From contig JAPWGK010000001.1 of the NCBI GenBank assembly GCA_029641185.1, positions 1,748,501 through 1,812,500 on the forward strand: 64,000 nt of DNA, in the 5' to 3' direction. Under the pieces are notes generated by a model. That model searched no databases and had not been told where the DNA came from. It saw nothing but the letters and a program-made list of their open reading frames with translations. The first letter of the stretch is position 1, and every line of letters begins with the position of its first letter. The translations under genes were made by a program, and so were the position numbers. Below are positions 23,148-35,759 of this stretch, in pieces. The stretch comes from Pseudofabraea citricarpa. Taxonomy: Eukaryota > Ascomycota > Leotiomycetes > Helotiales > Dermateaceae.

Positions 23148-24812
23148 TCATTCAAATCCCAGAATTGTGTTGGTCCTTCTAACAGCCTCCTGTGCTCCGG
23201 CTCCTTCGCCTGCATCTACATTCAGACTGGCCAAACCCATCGCCTGTAAGCTTTCACTGCCGCCATGTGCTTCAAGGAAGCTTGCTGTTGGACGACCAGA
23301 ATGTTCAGACTCACCCTTACCACCAGGGAAGTCTGGGCCTGGAAAGCCACCTAGAAAAGCTGCTCTTTGACGTGCGAGATACTCCGCGTTGACTTCTGTT
23401 GTTGGGCAGACTGGAATATACATAACGCTCGAATCGGTCTTGCCTTGATGGACTTTGTCAACGGCATGAATTGCTGTGCCACCTTGTTAATAAAACGACT
23501 ACGAATACTTCAGAAAATGTGACTTACTATCGCAATGCCAAACAACAAAATCTCCAGGTTTTATTTGTGGGATGTGGATCATCGTCTTCTTGAGCTCCAA
23601 GTGTGGATGTAAGATATGATTCATCTCTTGGCCATGACCTGGACTGGCACCATGCAATTCACTAGTCACTTCGTCTCCTGTTCGTAGTCTCCAATTCTCT
23701 GGCTGCAAATATTCGGGTGTATTTTCGCCCGCAGTCAAAGAATTCGACTGTTGGATAGGCTCAAAGAAAGGTCGGAGCAGATAATACGCCGTTGACAACT
23801 GGATGTTTGGATTCACCTTCAACGTGCCCTCGTTAGGTCCCGTATGTGACATTCCCAACCAACCTTGGAACATACGGAACATGGAACAGCTCCCGGCTCC
23901 ATCATACAAATCACTCCTGACGGGTACGCGAGAACTCGATTCCCAAGCATCGTATTCTTCCCATCTGCCTGAGAAGATCTTGGAATACGGGTTGCCAAGT
24001 CCATAGCCTTCAGGTTCCCATCGCTCTACACTACCTCCATCTACATGCGGACCTAATGCAAATCCAGCATCTCCTGGCTGTCGAATCCGGACACGATCTG
24101 CATACGCGAGTGGATGTGAATTGGAGATCAATGCATCTGGATCCGCGGAATGCCAAAGATTCATCAGGAACCGCTGCGCAGAGATCATGTTCTTGTGGGC
24201 GCGGGCACGAACTTGTGATGGTGACCAGTAGAGCTCGAAAACCTGCGGGTCGTTCTGAGGAAATGCTAGAGGCAAAATGTTATTCCTGATTTTTTGGGGT
24301 TTTTAAATAGGACTTGAAGTTGAGTTTAGTAACTTACCCTTCGTCCATGGGTTCTCCCGCACATAATCTTCCACCCCATCTTTATAGCTCCTCGCTTCCT
24401 GCTCAGGAATCACCCCCTTCACTACTGCAACACCCCTCTTCTTGACTTCTTTCAGGAACTCTCCCGATGGCGACCTAAGATCTGCAAACTCAATCTGAGG
24501 GATAATTTCTGGTCCTCGGGACGCGATATATTCATTCTCTATCGCCAGTTCATCGAGGAGTTTCTTCCAGCTTGCTGTGAGTCGTTCTTCATTCCCACGA
24601 ATCAATTGTCGCTTGATATCCGCGAATCGAGGAGGTAGCTTTTCTGGTTTCGTTCCCGAGAGTGAGACGAATACTGAGGAGATGTCGCCTTCTTTCTTGG
24701 TGTTCCCTTGCGGTTTCTGTGCTGTAGCGGCGCTTGCGAGGGTTCTCGATGTTAAACTCGACCGAAGCACAGCTTTAGATGTCGAGAGAATGGGTCTTCG
24801 GGCTGCAATCAT
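23148..24812 (-). CDS. DUF1479 (YbiU-like) oxygenase-fold protein
   Basis: Three exons (24812-24338, 24265-23528, 23482-23148) encode 515 residues. The N-terminus (MIAARRPILSTSKAVLRSSL) is Arg/Ser/Ala-rich without acids, like a mitochondrial presequence. The DUF1479 domain fills the rest: RGVAVVKGVIPEQEA, NPWTKAFPQNDPQ, GPHVDGGSVERW with the probable metal pair H232/D234, then GDFVVWHCD and a probable distal His (about 410) in AIHAVD. The arrangement matches cupin-fold 2OG-Fe(II)-type oxygenases, to which E. coli YbiU belongs. No substrate is established for the family as far as I know. Mitochondrial targeting is inference. Confidence 0.87.
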
Positions 24813-26041
24813 GGTGTTTCTCTGTTTAAATTGGTTGTTTAAGAGGAGAAGGCAGAATAGAATGGATAGTGAGATTTTCAGAATCCGGAGGAGCTTCCTC
24901 CTGCTTTAAAGTATGAACATCCTTGCTCTGGATTGGAATTTAAATGTGCGGGGGCAGTCAGATGGAGGTGTCGGAGGCGGAATTGCCTATTATGGAAGTC
25001 TCCGCCTGCGGGGTTCTCTGGGAGGCGGAGACGTCGCTTAGAAACTCTCTATTTACGTCGTGTCCAGTGGGGAGATCCAGAATTGTAAGCCCTTCTCCAG
25101 ACGGTGGAGTATTTCATAAAATGCTGTGTCCTTGCTTTCGCATTTATGAATACAGCTAGTCCGTGGAAATTTGTGAATCTCTATTCTCGGGAAGTAGATA
25201 GCAAGATGAGCAAGAAAATTTATGGGTTTGCAAAACATTGCTCAATTGCAGCCTGCATGATCATGACTAAATTCATCTTAAATCTGTAATATTCATTGTC
25301 CTTGAAAGCGCACAAAACTGTTCCGAAATGCTGTTTTGCTTGATGTTTCGCACCACCCTGACATGTAAATATTGCGGGCAGCTTTTTTCCAGACTCCACA
25401 AATAGCCGGACTTCCATTTTGGGATTCCGACATTTGCGGGTCTTGAGAACCTGGAACGAAGAGCTGTGAGATATGAATATGACGTGGGTTTCTGTTTGAA
25501 CATCTGTTGTCTCGTTTTCATACAGTGTTGAAAATGAACAGTAGGACTGTACCTAAGTCATTAAAAGATTTGTCTCACTTGGAGTAGCCTCTCGCTTGTT
25601 GAATGGAGGGAATTCCGGACTTATTTTGACTCTGAGTTGGCTTTCCTGAAATAGATTTGAGGTTTTCGATATGAAATTTCCATATCCATGCTGAAGATTA
25701 TACCATTCATTGATTTTTGATCTGATATATTTAGTTGGACAGGGGAAAAGTCAATAGTCAGTTATCTTGTCGCTTCCATAAATGCTAACAATTATAAAAT
25801 TTAGAAAGACATAGCATTTACCTAATGTGTTTTACGTACAGTGTTCTTATGTTTAATGATAGAGATTATCAATAATTAATACACATTGATATAATACTAT
25901 ACAGTTAAAGAACCGCCTGCATCGAGGTCATTTCTATAATATGTTGCCTTAAAGCCAAGGCACAACACCCCCGCGTTTACAACGACAGCCCTGACGACGA
26001 ATTTCTGTCTTCCGCAGTGCAACCAATAAACTTGATGTTCA
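24813..26041. other. intergenic region between divergent genes
   Basis: Upstream of the DUF1479 gene (-) and the transcription factor (+). AT-rich from about 25500. No coding frame seen. A 17-codon upstream frame starting at 26035 overlaps the transcription factor start and is listed separately. Confidence 0.5.
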
Positions 26042-26085
26042 ATGTTCAAATTTGTTGCGGCGGATCCGGCGGGGTCTTTGAGTAA
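26035..26085 (+). promoter_or_regulatory. short upstream ORF overlapping the transcription-factor start
   Basis: An ATG at 26035, seven bases before the assigned ATG at 26042 and in another frame, opens 16 codons and stops at 26085 inside the coding region. If transcription starts upstream of it, scanning ribosomes would meet it first, which could lower translation of the factor. It may instead mean the true start or first exon differs from my model. Confidence 0.35.
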
Positions 26086-28311
26086 TCCATCAAAAAGACA
26101 GCACACACAACGGGCTTGTGAGCCGTGCCGAAGACGAAAAAAGCGATGTAAACATCACCCTGTATCACCACCTGCACATTCCCCAGAGGCACACACTCGC
26201 GTGGCACCTGATTTGGTGGATAGTAACGACTCCACTTTATCCACTTCCCCAATCTCCATTGAAGTTCAAGCTCCAGTAACTGCCAATGAACAAGTAAACA
26301 GCTCCGGAACGCGAACGGCTTCAGATCAGAGATCAACAGGACGCCAAGAGGCAATCATTAGGCATTTGGAAGTTGAAGGACCGGCGAGAAGCGAGACTGG
26401 CCAGTCAACGAATGATACTCCTCGCAGTGTCCCAACGTCAGAAGCTCTGGGCTCTAGGTTCATTGGGGATTTGAACCCAGAGGCTATCTTCCTAGCAGCG
26501 ACGAGTCCCGACACCACACGTGGCGTCTCCTTGAGTGACAGTGTGGGAATATGGCTGACCAAAGCGTTATCAAATGATTCGCAGAGCCCATCTATCTCTT
26601 CTTCAACTCAGTCACCATCGAGTTTATTCTATGGATCAGCATCAATTGTCCAGAAAGTCCTTGTACCGGTATTAGAGCAAGAGGCTCTGTCAACAATTCC
26701 GCCCGCTGATAAGATCGATGTGCTCTCTAAGATTTACTTCGAAAAAATCCATCCTATTTTCCCCGTCATTGATCGGGAGAGTTTTGAATTGCTTCAGCCG
26801 ATAGACCCCATCCGTATTCTTTTACAGCAAGGCATCTGTTTAGCAGCATCGAAGAATTTAATCGCCAAGGATCATCTTTTCCTTCAAGATTCTCAGTCAG
26901 TATTAGGCTGCAGACAATTTGGTGAGAGGCTGTCGGCAGCCATGAGAATGGCTATCGAAATCGGTATTGTCAGGGATAAGCTTGTGTTGATTCAAGCCTT
27001 ATCGTTAATGTCTCAATTCTCAGACAATCCGGATTCGAGTGACTACTCGTCTCAACTTTGCGGAAAGGCTGTACATTATGTACAGACTATTGGGTTACAT
27101 ATTACAAACAAGCAGGACGAACCTCGAGGTAAGTATGGTGCAAGCTTATTTTGCTGTGTATGGGCTATTGATAAGATGAATGCTGCATTTCATGGTAGGC
27201 CTGTGATGATGCACGACAGGGATCTTGGTAGGAATTTGGAGGAATCTTTTAACCAACAGGATCCACCATTCAAGCTCCTTCTTCAAGTAACACGCCTACT
27301 AGACAAGACAATTAGTCTATATCGGCCAACCAATGCTTTCAACGATGCTGAGCTAGAAGATATATTTCCGTCATATGAGGAGCTTGTGGCTCAGTGTTCA
27401 GGCTGCAATATTCCTACACCTTTACTTGGTAGGTGCTTTAATCTGTGATTTCGGGCCATACCTCCAGGAAAACAAAATCAGTGAAGTAGGCAATTTCCAC
27501 TGATACTTCAATAGCTACGATTGAAACTCTTTATCATGCGGTAGCAATATTATCCTGCCGGTCAAAGGTCGGGGCAACTCCTCGAGGATCATCAACTTCA
27601 AGTTTGCGTCAAACCCTTGCAAGCCTAAGGCTAAGCTCTGCTACCAGCCATGATATGCGAGAACAGCTTTCCTTGTTTCCATTTGTTCCATATGCAATTT
27701 CTCTTGCTTTAAGTATTGCTTACCGCGAATTGCGCCATGATAAAATTCCCCTCTATAGAGCACGTGCCAGGGCTCAATTCCAATCTAATTGCGATTTCCT
27801 ATCTGATCTAAAAGATCTCTACTGGTCAGCTTCAGTTATGGCGGATATGGGTGGGAAAATTCTAAAGGAAATGGATAGAGTTGTTTCCGTGGTTGCTGGT
27901 TCTGAACAGAGAAGATCTCAGAGAGATCCTACTACCTATAACCAGCTGAGTGAAACCGTTGTTGGAGAATCTGTTTCTTCGGTTATACAGCCAACTGGAG
28001 GTATGTTCCAGTATATGTCGCATTAGCCATCAGTAGCTATAGGCTAACGAGACAATTAAGCAGGGACATCTTCATACCAAGCCGGTGGCTCACATCCTAC
28101 AACTGTGCCGATTCAAGAATTTGATCCCTCGTTATTTGACTCCGTATCGAATCTTGACATATTCGGCCTCTTTGATCCAGGCTTTGATTTGGTCGGCATC
28201 GATGCTTGTTTAGAGGGAAACCTCGATCCCTATATGGCCTGCCAGAATCGACAGACAGACTTCTTCGGTTCAAATAGACATAATGATTGGAACCGTCTAC
28301 CTGATTGGTGA
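26042..28311 (+). CDS. fungal transcription factor with partial Zn-cluster and fungal TF domain
   Basis: Three exons (26042-27428, 27515-28000, 28064-28311) give 706 residues. The N-terminus has RACEPCRRRKKRCKHH: the first three Cys (26, 29, 36) of a Zn2Cys6 cluster and its basic loop, but the other three are missing from the downstream sequence. The conserved GDLNPEAIFLAATSP follows at about 145. The fungal-specific TF domain starts around 225 (KIDVLSKIYFEKIHPIFPVID) and includes CCVWAIDKMNAAFHGRPVMM. The acidic, aromatic C-terminus (FDPSLFDSVSNLDIFGLFD) looks like an activation region. It is likely a nuclear regulator of a metabolic pathway; the downstream transporter on the same strand is a candidate target. 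The second intron has tandem AAG/CAG acceptors that would add one residue. Confidence 0.85.
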
Positions 28312-28902
28312 TTTAAATGAAAACTTTATGAACGTTTAGATGAGTGCGTTGCAATGTTTACAAGATTTGCATAAGTTCTGGGGCAAAAATGGGTTTCCCG
28401 AGGTGAGCAAAAGAGAAATGGTTTTCTGAACAAGAGATATCACAAATTTCCCAGGTGCGTGTAAAATTCTCCTGGCAATGTTTGCAAGGCTGATTCGAAG
28501 GATTTGTCCGTTAAGATGGAGAGATGGAAATGTTAGCATCACAAAAAACGTGAAGAATGAGAAGATAAGCCATTGAAGGTGTTACACATCTACTCGTGAC
28601 TGCCTAAACATGAATCTGTCGGTGCCTATCTTCATATACAGAGTTTATCCTTCTCAATAGAAATACTTTGAAATCCCCATTCACATCATGTCGTCGCTTA
28701 AATGCTTAGCCGGAGAATTGATATGGCAAAAGACTCTCCCGCCACGCGGGGCCCCAGATTCCCGATAAACAATCAGATCTGAATCAAGATTCACGGCCAC
28801 TCCGATAAGATAGAAAGTTCGCCATTTTGGAATATAAAGTCCAATGACGGTAAGTAAAAGTAAATTTTTCTTCTGCCTTAGTTTCTAACTTCGCTCTTTA
28901 CA
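28312..28902. promoter_or_regulatory. upstream region of the MFS transporter
   Basis: 591 bases between the transcription-factor stop and the transporter ATG. No coding frame. It contains CGG triplets in both orientations (for example CGGTG at 28620 and CCGGAG at 28710), but no clear inverted CGG pair that I would call a Zn-cluster site. Confidence 0.35.
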
Positions 28903-30817
28903 ATGGGGAAAAACACTCATCTTTACCTGTCAGCCCTCGTCGCTTGCTTGACCGCTGCCTTATTTGGGTATTCCGTAGGCTTCATCGGAGGATTGCTCGT
29001 CTTGCCTTCGTTCCTAGAACATTTTCATCTATCTTCCCTTCCTACCTCCCTTCTTGCAGCTGCACAAGCTCGGATAGTCACGGTATGGCTAGTCGGGGCG
29101 TTATTTGGTGTTCCCCTTGGAATGCCCATATGTTCACGTTGGGGGAGAAAACCATGTTTGTTGTTCAGTGCTACCCTATACGTATTGGGCACTTTCCTGC
29201 AGATATTTGATATAGGCGGACGTATTGAAGTCTTTGAACTTGGTAGATTGATTAATGGTCTCGGGGTTGGTGCAGGGACATTGGTTTCTCCCATGTAGTC
29301 CGTTTACCTTCCTGATCCAATCGGTGCCGAATGACCACTAATCTAGAATTTAGCATTTCTGAGATCTCGCCCCCAGCTCAGAGAGGCATGTTGATGTCTG
29401 GCTACCAGACTATCTTACAGCTGAGTGCCTTAGTCGGTTTCTGGGGCGCTTTTGTGTCGAATGCTCTACTCCCGGTCACTTCTTCTTTGCAGTGGCAAAT
29501 CCCTGTTGCCATCCAACTTTTTCCTGGAATCCTACTTCTTCTTGGTACTTCTTTCATGCTTCCAGAAACACCGAGATTTCTTGCAGAAAAAGGTGACTTT
29601 GTAGGAATGGAGACCTCTCTCATGTGGTTGAGGGATGAGGTGAATGGAGCTGCTGGACTGATATGCGAGATTGGTGAAATCAAAGATGCTGCAAGAGCTG
29701 GAGAAGTTTTACAATTGAGAAAGGAGACTTTCATCCGAGAAATCTTGAAGAAGGGAATAAGAAAAAGATTGATGGTCGGAGTGGGGCTGATGATTGCTCA
29801 AAATATGGTTGGATTGAATGCACTGAACTACTGTTCGTATTTTCCCTTCCTTTTCACATTGAAAATATCTAGACTCTAACTTCTTGGCTTCATACAGATG
29901 CTCCAGTAATATTTATGTCTGCTGGATTTACATCTGTTTCATCCTCGCTTTTCCTGACTGGAATCTTTGGCGTCGTAAAACTACTTTCTGCAATTGCGTT
30001 CATGTTTTTCTTCGTGCGTATGAAGGGCAACAGATTTTGGCTTATTCTTGGAACCACCATTTGCGGGGTATCAATGGTTGTTCTAGGTATGTCTTCCCAT
30101 CTCCTGATTCCCACCAGGTACAAAAAAAGAAACTTATCATTACGACAGCGCATTTTGTTCGAGTTCTCCCAAAAAGTGATGAGGCTTCCCTTACATTTGG
30201 TGGCGTCGTATCTGTCTTGATGGTGTATATATTCGCTTTCTCATTCGCCGTTTCGCTTGGCCCCATCAGTTGGAATATATGCAGTGAAGTATGCATAATT
30301 CATTCCTTGTTAATTGTTTATCTTCTTGATTTAACCAGTTTCTGACTGTACTTCAAATCTAGATTTTTCCATTACACATCAACGCAAAGTGTTGTACTGT
30401 CACAACGTGCACACAATGGCTATTTCAGATTCTCATCGCTTATATCACTCCACGGCTTTTGACGTCAGTTGGGTGGGCTACCTAGTAAGTGATTCATCCT
30501 TAGTATTCTCCTTCATAGTACTTGGTTTACAGTCTTTGGGTGAACTTGACTACCTCTATATGATTTTACACACACCCTCCCTCTTTGAGAATCTTCAGAC
30601 TGATGGATAAATTAGCTTGATATATGCAGGTTTTTGCCTTGTGACCCTCATCTGGGTTATCATTTTTGTGCCCGAAACAAGAGGGGTTCCGCTAGGAAAA
30701 GCGATGGATGCCGTATTCGGAGATAAAGAAAGAGACGAAGAAGATATTGAAGAGGTCGAAACAACACCACTTCTCAGGGAGAGGATGAGAAGAGGCAGTG
30801 CTGTCAGCTATTCTTGA
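28903..30817 (+). CDS. MFS sugar-type transporter
   Basis: Six exons (28903-29297, 29354-29832, 29898-30086, 30149-30288, 30363-30484, 30616-30817) join in frame to 508 residues, so the gene is intact although it looks fragmented. Sugar-porter marks are ISEISPPAQRG after TM4, PETPRFLAEKGD before the central loop, GLNALNYYAPVI in TM7 and PETRGVPLGKAMDAVFG at the end. The TM2-TM3 loop reads GRKP. It is about the normal length for hexose/quinate-type porters and sits in the plasma membrane by family. The substrate cannot be inferred. Placement 0.6 kb behind the transcription factor suggests a regulator-transporter pair. Confidence 0.88.
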
Positions 30818-33493
30818 CAAACGCGTTGCTAGGAGTTTTCAGAACAGCTCTAACTACTCAAGAGAGCTGATTAAGATAATCAATCGATTTGCAACATAGA
30901 TCTCTATACATCCATGTATTTTATTCTTATAGTGACATGAAATTTTATAGTTAGCGTGCCTTATTTTATCTCTTCGCTCTTCTAAGATGGCCCATTGATC
31001 TAGGCCAAGCTTAGTTGGGGTTAGAGGGCAATCTTTAGCGTAGTTTAAATTTTGAGTTCCCAAGTATGCGAAATATTCGGCATATAACATCTGTTAAAAT
31101 AGCGCTTAGATTCGTAGAAAGTCGATCCAAAATTGTATTCGTTGTAATAAAGAACAACATAATCATACTTTAATGGCCTCTGTCAGCAGCGAGGTTATTC
31201 TTATATGATAAGAAAACTGAGAAAGGCTTCAGCTTTACTGCTGAGAAAATATATCACAAAATATCAGGCCATCAAAGTCGGAGTTGCATAAACACCACTT
31301 CGTTTTTGTTTCTTGGCTTTGGAAGGGCAGACAGAAACTTAAAAATCAAAAATAAATAGCGCGCACTTAATTAGTTAGACCCACGCCCAAAATAAGGAAG
31401 AGAGAAAAAAGTTTACAGCGTCGCGGAAAAGGGCAAAAAGTTCGGCAGTTGCTGATCTTGTTGACCTGCCTACATCTTTGGTGACCAGCTGTTAGAATCC
31501 TGCGCCCAACACCGATTTGCCCAGGCTCGTGACCTTAACGAGTGCCTTTCAGTTTGGTAACCACAATTTTGTTAAATAAATATATAAATGGGCGTAGGGG
31601 TAGAATACACGTGAGCCCGGTCGGCTGAAATAGACGCACCGGTAAGTTAAGCGAGGCGTTTATACCTCGTACCTAGCGGGAGAAAATATTGGCCAATTTC
31701 AAGCTGCTTTATGATAGATAAACTAGCGTTCTCTGTTATTTACAAATATTAATCACTATGTTCAACATATAGTTGCTGAAAGAATACGTTTATTATAAAG
31801 TACAAAGCTATTGCCAACGAATTCTGCACCGCATACTTTCAAGGGAGCACACCAGCCAAGGCTCTCCCGTCTTGTCCCCTATATTCCTCACCAAAACAAC
31901 TTCATCTCTGTCCTAGTCAATCAATCTGGAACATAGCCATCAAGAAAACCACAAGTCCAGGACATGCACCGAAATAAATTCCCACGAGATGCGCCAGAGA
32001 CGGGAAACCCGCCTAATCCGGTCTGTTAAGCTGTTCCAAAACTCAAAAAATGCAAAGTTTCCAATTCGTGTACCCTAGATAAACTATAATTATAAGTCTT
32101 TTTTTCTTGGATCTTTCAAGGAGATGCCTCAGAAAATTTATTCAAGAAGTAGTACTGATACATTCAATGAAGTGGGTTGTCCTCATTGGCGGTACTGTTC
32201 TTTCGACCAGGCTGGATGGCATCACTTATCATACCAGATCAGTTTAATCCCTCGTATAAGAAAGCAGTATTTATATGTAGGCAGCACTGATGGCGGTAAT
32301 ATGATATTCGTTGAGCATACCGCCGTCGGTCTACTGATTCTGAGATGTACAGCTGTACTTCTGTGGGAGTGGGGGTAGTTCAAGGACATGGGTACATTTT
32401 TCATGCTGGTTTGTGACAAATCTATGCAACTAATATATAGCTGACACTACTATCCGAGATAGAACCTATCGGTATATGCTGGGCCTGTCCCCAGGCCACA
32501 TTAGAAGATTCACTCTTGATTATCCCAAACGATTGCTCCTTCATATATTGACAAAACCACAGACCTAGAATTCTTCGTTTATATGAAGTTGTTAATTCCT
32601 CCGCGGACGACCTACCCTTTTTAGATTGTATTTATCCTTCCTCTATGATCAAGGTCTACTACTAACTTAGTACAGCTCCTGTATTTCACTTTACCATGAC
32701 ACATGTGTCAAGCAGAGAAGTTTATAACATGATCATCTGAGGTGGGTACGAAGGCGTACTTGATATATGGGGAGACTTTGAAGTGACCAAAAAAGACGGA
32801 CGCATCATAGTCAAGGTATCGCTCCTGCATACTTTAGAAATCGACCTCAGGTGATGAGTTCTAGGATATCACGATTATAACACACTTTTTCTTCTATGTA
32901 TATAATGCCCTCTACGTATTGGTTTCAGTATCCAGCTTGCGATGCTTCACTGTGTATCTTCAAATACTTAATAAAGAAAGCAGAAGTTAAACATCCAGTA
33001 TCTATTAGTTGCAATAATATCTACCTAGGTACCTATCTAGATATTTACTTAGGGTTTTCAGGGCTGTATTCACGTTCAATCATTTTAACTATACGATGGT
33101 TCTATCCAAGAAGTAGGTAAAAAATATCATATCGTTGAATTAATCGCTCCAGCGACGAAGGAAGGAGACCTTGAGCGAAACCGACGATTAGTGAAATTTG
33201 CGTACAAGAGAGCTGCTTTCGGGAAAAAATTACAGCACTTCCAGGTTCCCGAGCTTTCGTCGGGTAATTATCACTGTCACGCCTTAGCAGCATTAGGACC
33301 GAGAAAACATATATCAACAACAGATTTAAACACATCTGTTTGAGCGCATTCAAACCTCTTGCGGTCTTTCATCATCATAGTAAGCTAACCGTATCTCTCC
33401 ACGAGTCAACACACTACCAAGTCGAAGTCAAGAACGTGGACGAGGCAAAGACTTTTGCATTTTCCAGATACGTCTATGTTCATCAACTTTTAG
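30818..33493. other. AT-rich gene-empty region
   Basis: About 2.7 kb with no frame over 85 codons and no recognisable protein on either strand. It contains a small hairpin (GGCGGTA at 32291 pairing with TACCGCC at 32320) and one TACCTAGGTA palindrome at 33022-33031. It may be an old decayed transposon or simply spacer; I find no terminal repeats. Confidence 0.5.
33022..33031. promoter_or_regulatory. TACCTAGGTA palindrome, copy 3
   Basis: Perfect copy in the AT-rich gene-empty region, followed at once by CCTATCTAGATA, a further palindrome-like stretch. Confidence 0.6.
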
Positions 33494-34989
33494 TTACCCA
33501 GATTTGCAGTAATTTGCTGGAAAGCTGCCTTTAACCCCTTTAAGTTCCCCTTCCCACCAATCATCTGTCGACTCTGTCTTCTTCATCACGCGTATCCGGT
33601 CTCCTTCTCTAAAACTTAAATCACCACTGCCCTGACCAGCAAAATCATAAAGTGCTGTAACAAAGGTTCCAGTGTTGGATCCAATACGCTTTGGTGGAGG
33701 AGGTGGTGGGGGCTTCTTTTTTGTTACCGCAGCTGTGTTTTGAAAATAGTCCGTCTTCGGGCCTGCAGGTGAATGAGCACTGTATGAGGATTGTGCCGGT
33801 GGTGAAAGGTGTGACGAGTAATCTGGCGTTTGACTATTATACGTAGGAGGGGGTGATGGAGAGGGGGACGGTGGTGGTTGTGGGTGAGTTTGAGGAGCTG
33901 AGTTGTGGGATGGTATACGCATTACACGTGCTCCTGGATTAGGTGATGGTATTGCAGGTGCCGGTTGACCTTGTTGTGAAGGACGCCGAGTTGTGAGCCC
34001 ATTTCGAATATTAAGACCACTCATGGAAGCTTTCCGGCTGCCCTCGTCCATGGTCATGGGCTGTTGTATGGCTTTCCCCCTGGCTATTATGTTCTGACTT
34101 TCAACTTCCGCTTGTATCGGTTTAAAGTCCCGACTCCAAGTATGTATTACGTCTTCCATCGCCGGTGGCGGAGAGGGAAAGTCGTTCTCTTCGCAGTAAT
34201 TATGCAGAATCGTATAGTACTGTGCTAAGAGTGTATTCTGTGTCATTATCTGAGCCCCTAAGAGATGGGGCAGGATGGAAAATGCTGCTGAAACTAGAGG
34301 TGGAAGTGTCTCTCGAAGATGAGCATCGGCGGCCTTGAAATCCTATGATTTGAATTAGTCTGGGTCGAGGAAACAGATAGGAGGGACAAACCTCCGATGC
34401 TTTGGCAAGCTCTTGTTCGGCTTTCGCCAGTGCAGCATTTTCTCTATCTGATCGAGCTTGTTTCTTAGATGCATTATTGACTTTGTCCATATATCGTTCC
34501 CAATCTAGCCTCTTGTTCTCCCGCTTCTTTATTGTTTTCTTCATTGGTTGTATGTAGTCCCTTGCTTCGGTGGCAGGTTTGATGATTCGTGCATCCATCA
34601 TACTGACCTCCTCCAGCAAATCCGTTTTCAGCTCTGTATATGCTGCCTTCAATTTGTATGTTCGATCGAGTTGAGACTGATCCGTCAAAGCTGGTTCGCG
34701 ACCGTGTCCATCACTCGATCCAACAATAGGCTCGTAGAGCTCCTCAAAGCAGGTCACTGTGCCTAGTTGGACACTCAGGATGTTGACCCAGGCATCTCTC
34801 CATGCTTTCGAAGCTTCGATGATCTAGTCAGGTCATGTCAGCACCGTCTGGATTCCGCGGCTTTCAGGTACCGACCTTGGTGAGCATCTTGTCGGCATCT
34901 TCGAAATCATTCAGGAGCACTGCGATCTTCGCATTATCTCCTTGGCCCTTGGTCGAGAGCTTCGCAAACTGGCGGTGCATAGAATTCAT
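33494..34989 (-). CDS. rvs167: BAR-SH3 adaptor, Rvs167/Hob1 type
   Basis: Three exons (34989-34876, 34823-34392, 34342-33494) encode 464 residues. The BAR domain covers about 1-240, beginning MNSMHRQFAKLSTKG and including ARIIKPATEARDYIQPMKKTIKKRENKRLDWERY (in parts), the typical membrane-curving helix of amphiphysin relatives. A Pro/Ser-rich linker with a PPPPPPPKR tract follows. The last 58 residues are an SH3 domain (ALYDFAGQGSGDLSF...WWEGEL...GSFPANYC). Family members bind curved membrane and actin regulators during endocytic vesicle scission. The length is close to Rvs167 (482 residues). Confidence 0.92.
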
Positions 34990-35759
34990 TGTGCCTGATG
35001 CTGTAGTTTGCTGTGCGTGTGTTCAGACTTGGTGAGAGGCGTGAGATGAGGTAATGTCCAAAGAAGGCTGAAACTGTTTGGTTGGCTACACGCGCAATGA
35101 CATGTACAACAACACCCAACACCACGCCAGTGCCGCGCAGAAGGGGCCGAATAAGAATAGAAATCAGAGATTCGTGGTGGAGAGAGGCTGCAGAAGTCAA
35201 TTGGGCATAGCCTCGTATCGGAAAATGCTGCCAGAGTCCAGGCAAAGGTAATTGCTCGCTGCGCCACGAGTTGGATGATGCCAGCGCGTTGAGGTTGGTC
35301 CAGGCGAAAACAGGTTCCCAGGTTCCCAGGATGCGGGCGAGGCGGGGTGAGTTGAGTGAGCAATAGGATGAAGTTCTGTGCTGGTGGTGGGTGGAGAAGG
35401 AGATTTTCTGTATGGGGGACGATACGCACGCATGTCTCTGGCGCGTGTCACTGCTCGCTGCTCATTGCACTACGGAGTATGATTCTCCTGCTCTTCTCTT
35501 CTCTTCTCTATGGCGAAGCTTAATTGCAATTTATGCCCTCCAACGAACGTGATGCTCGTGCTTTCTGGCAAGGCGGTGTGTGATTTGCTGACTTCTCTGG
35601 GGATCTCCCGCAATCACATGATCAGGCGTAGACGACACACTACAATCATCCAGAACTGTCACGTCGCGTCGCGTCATTCGTGATATCCTGCTCGACATAG
35701 CTACCTACTCATTGAAGGGTGGCGCAGACCATGAACCGGTCTATTGAGATCTCCACATC
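34990..35759. promoter_or_regulatory. shared divergent promoter region (BAR-SH3 / Mte1-like)
   Basis: 770 bases between divergent ATGs, CT/GA-skewed in parts (CTCTTCTCTTCTCTTCTC near 35493), no coding frame. It must hold both promoters. Confidence 0.5.

Noticed and set aside
14454..24812. Secondary-metabolite cluster built around the ligase and two oxygenases
   Set aside because: No PKS, NRPS, terpene cyclase or P450 nearby; the AlkB-like and DUF1479 proteins are not typical tailoring enzymes.
28903..30817. Transporter as a pseudogene broken into several frames
   Set aside because: All breaks resolve as five GT-AG introns that keep the frame and restore canonical sugar-porter motifs.
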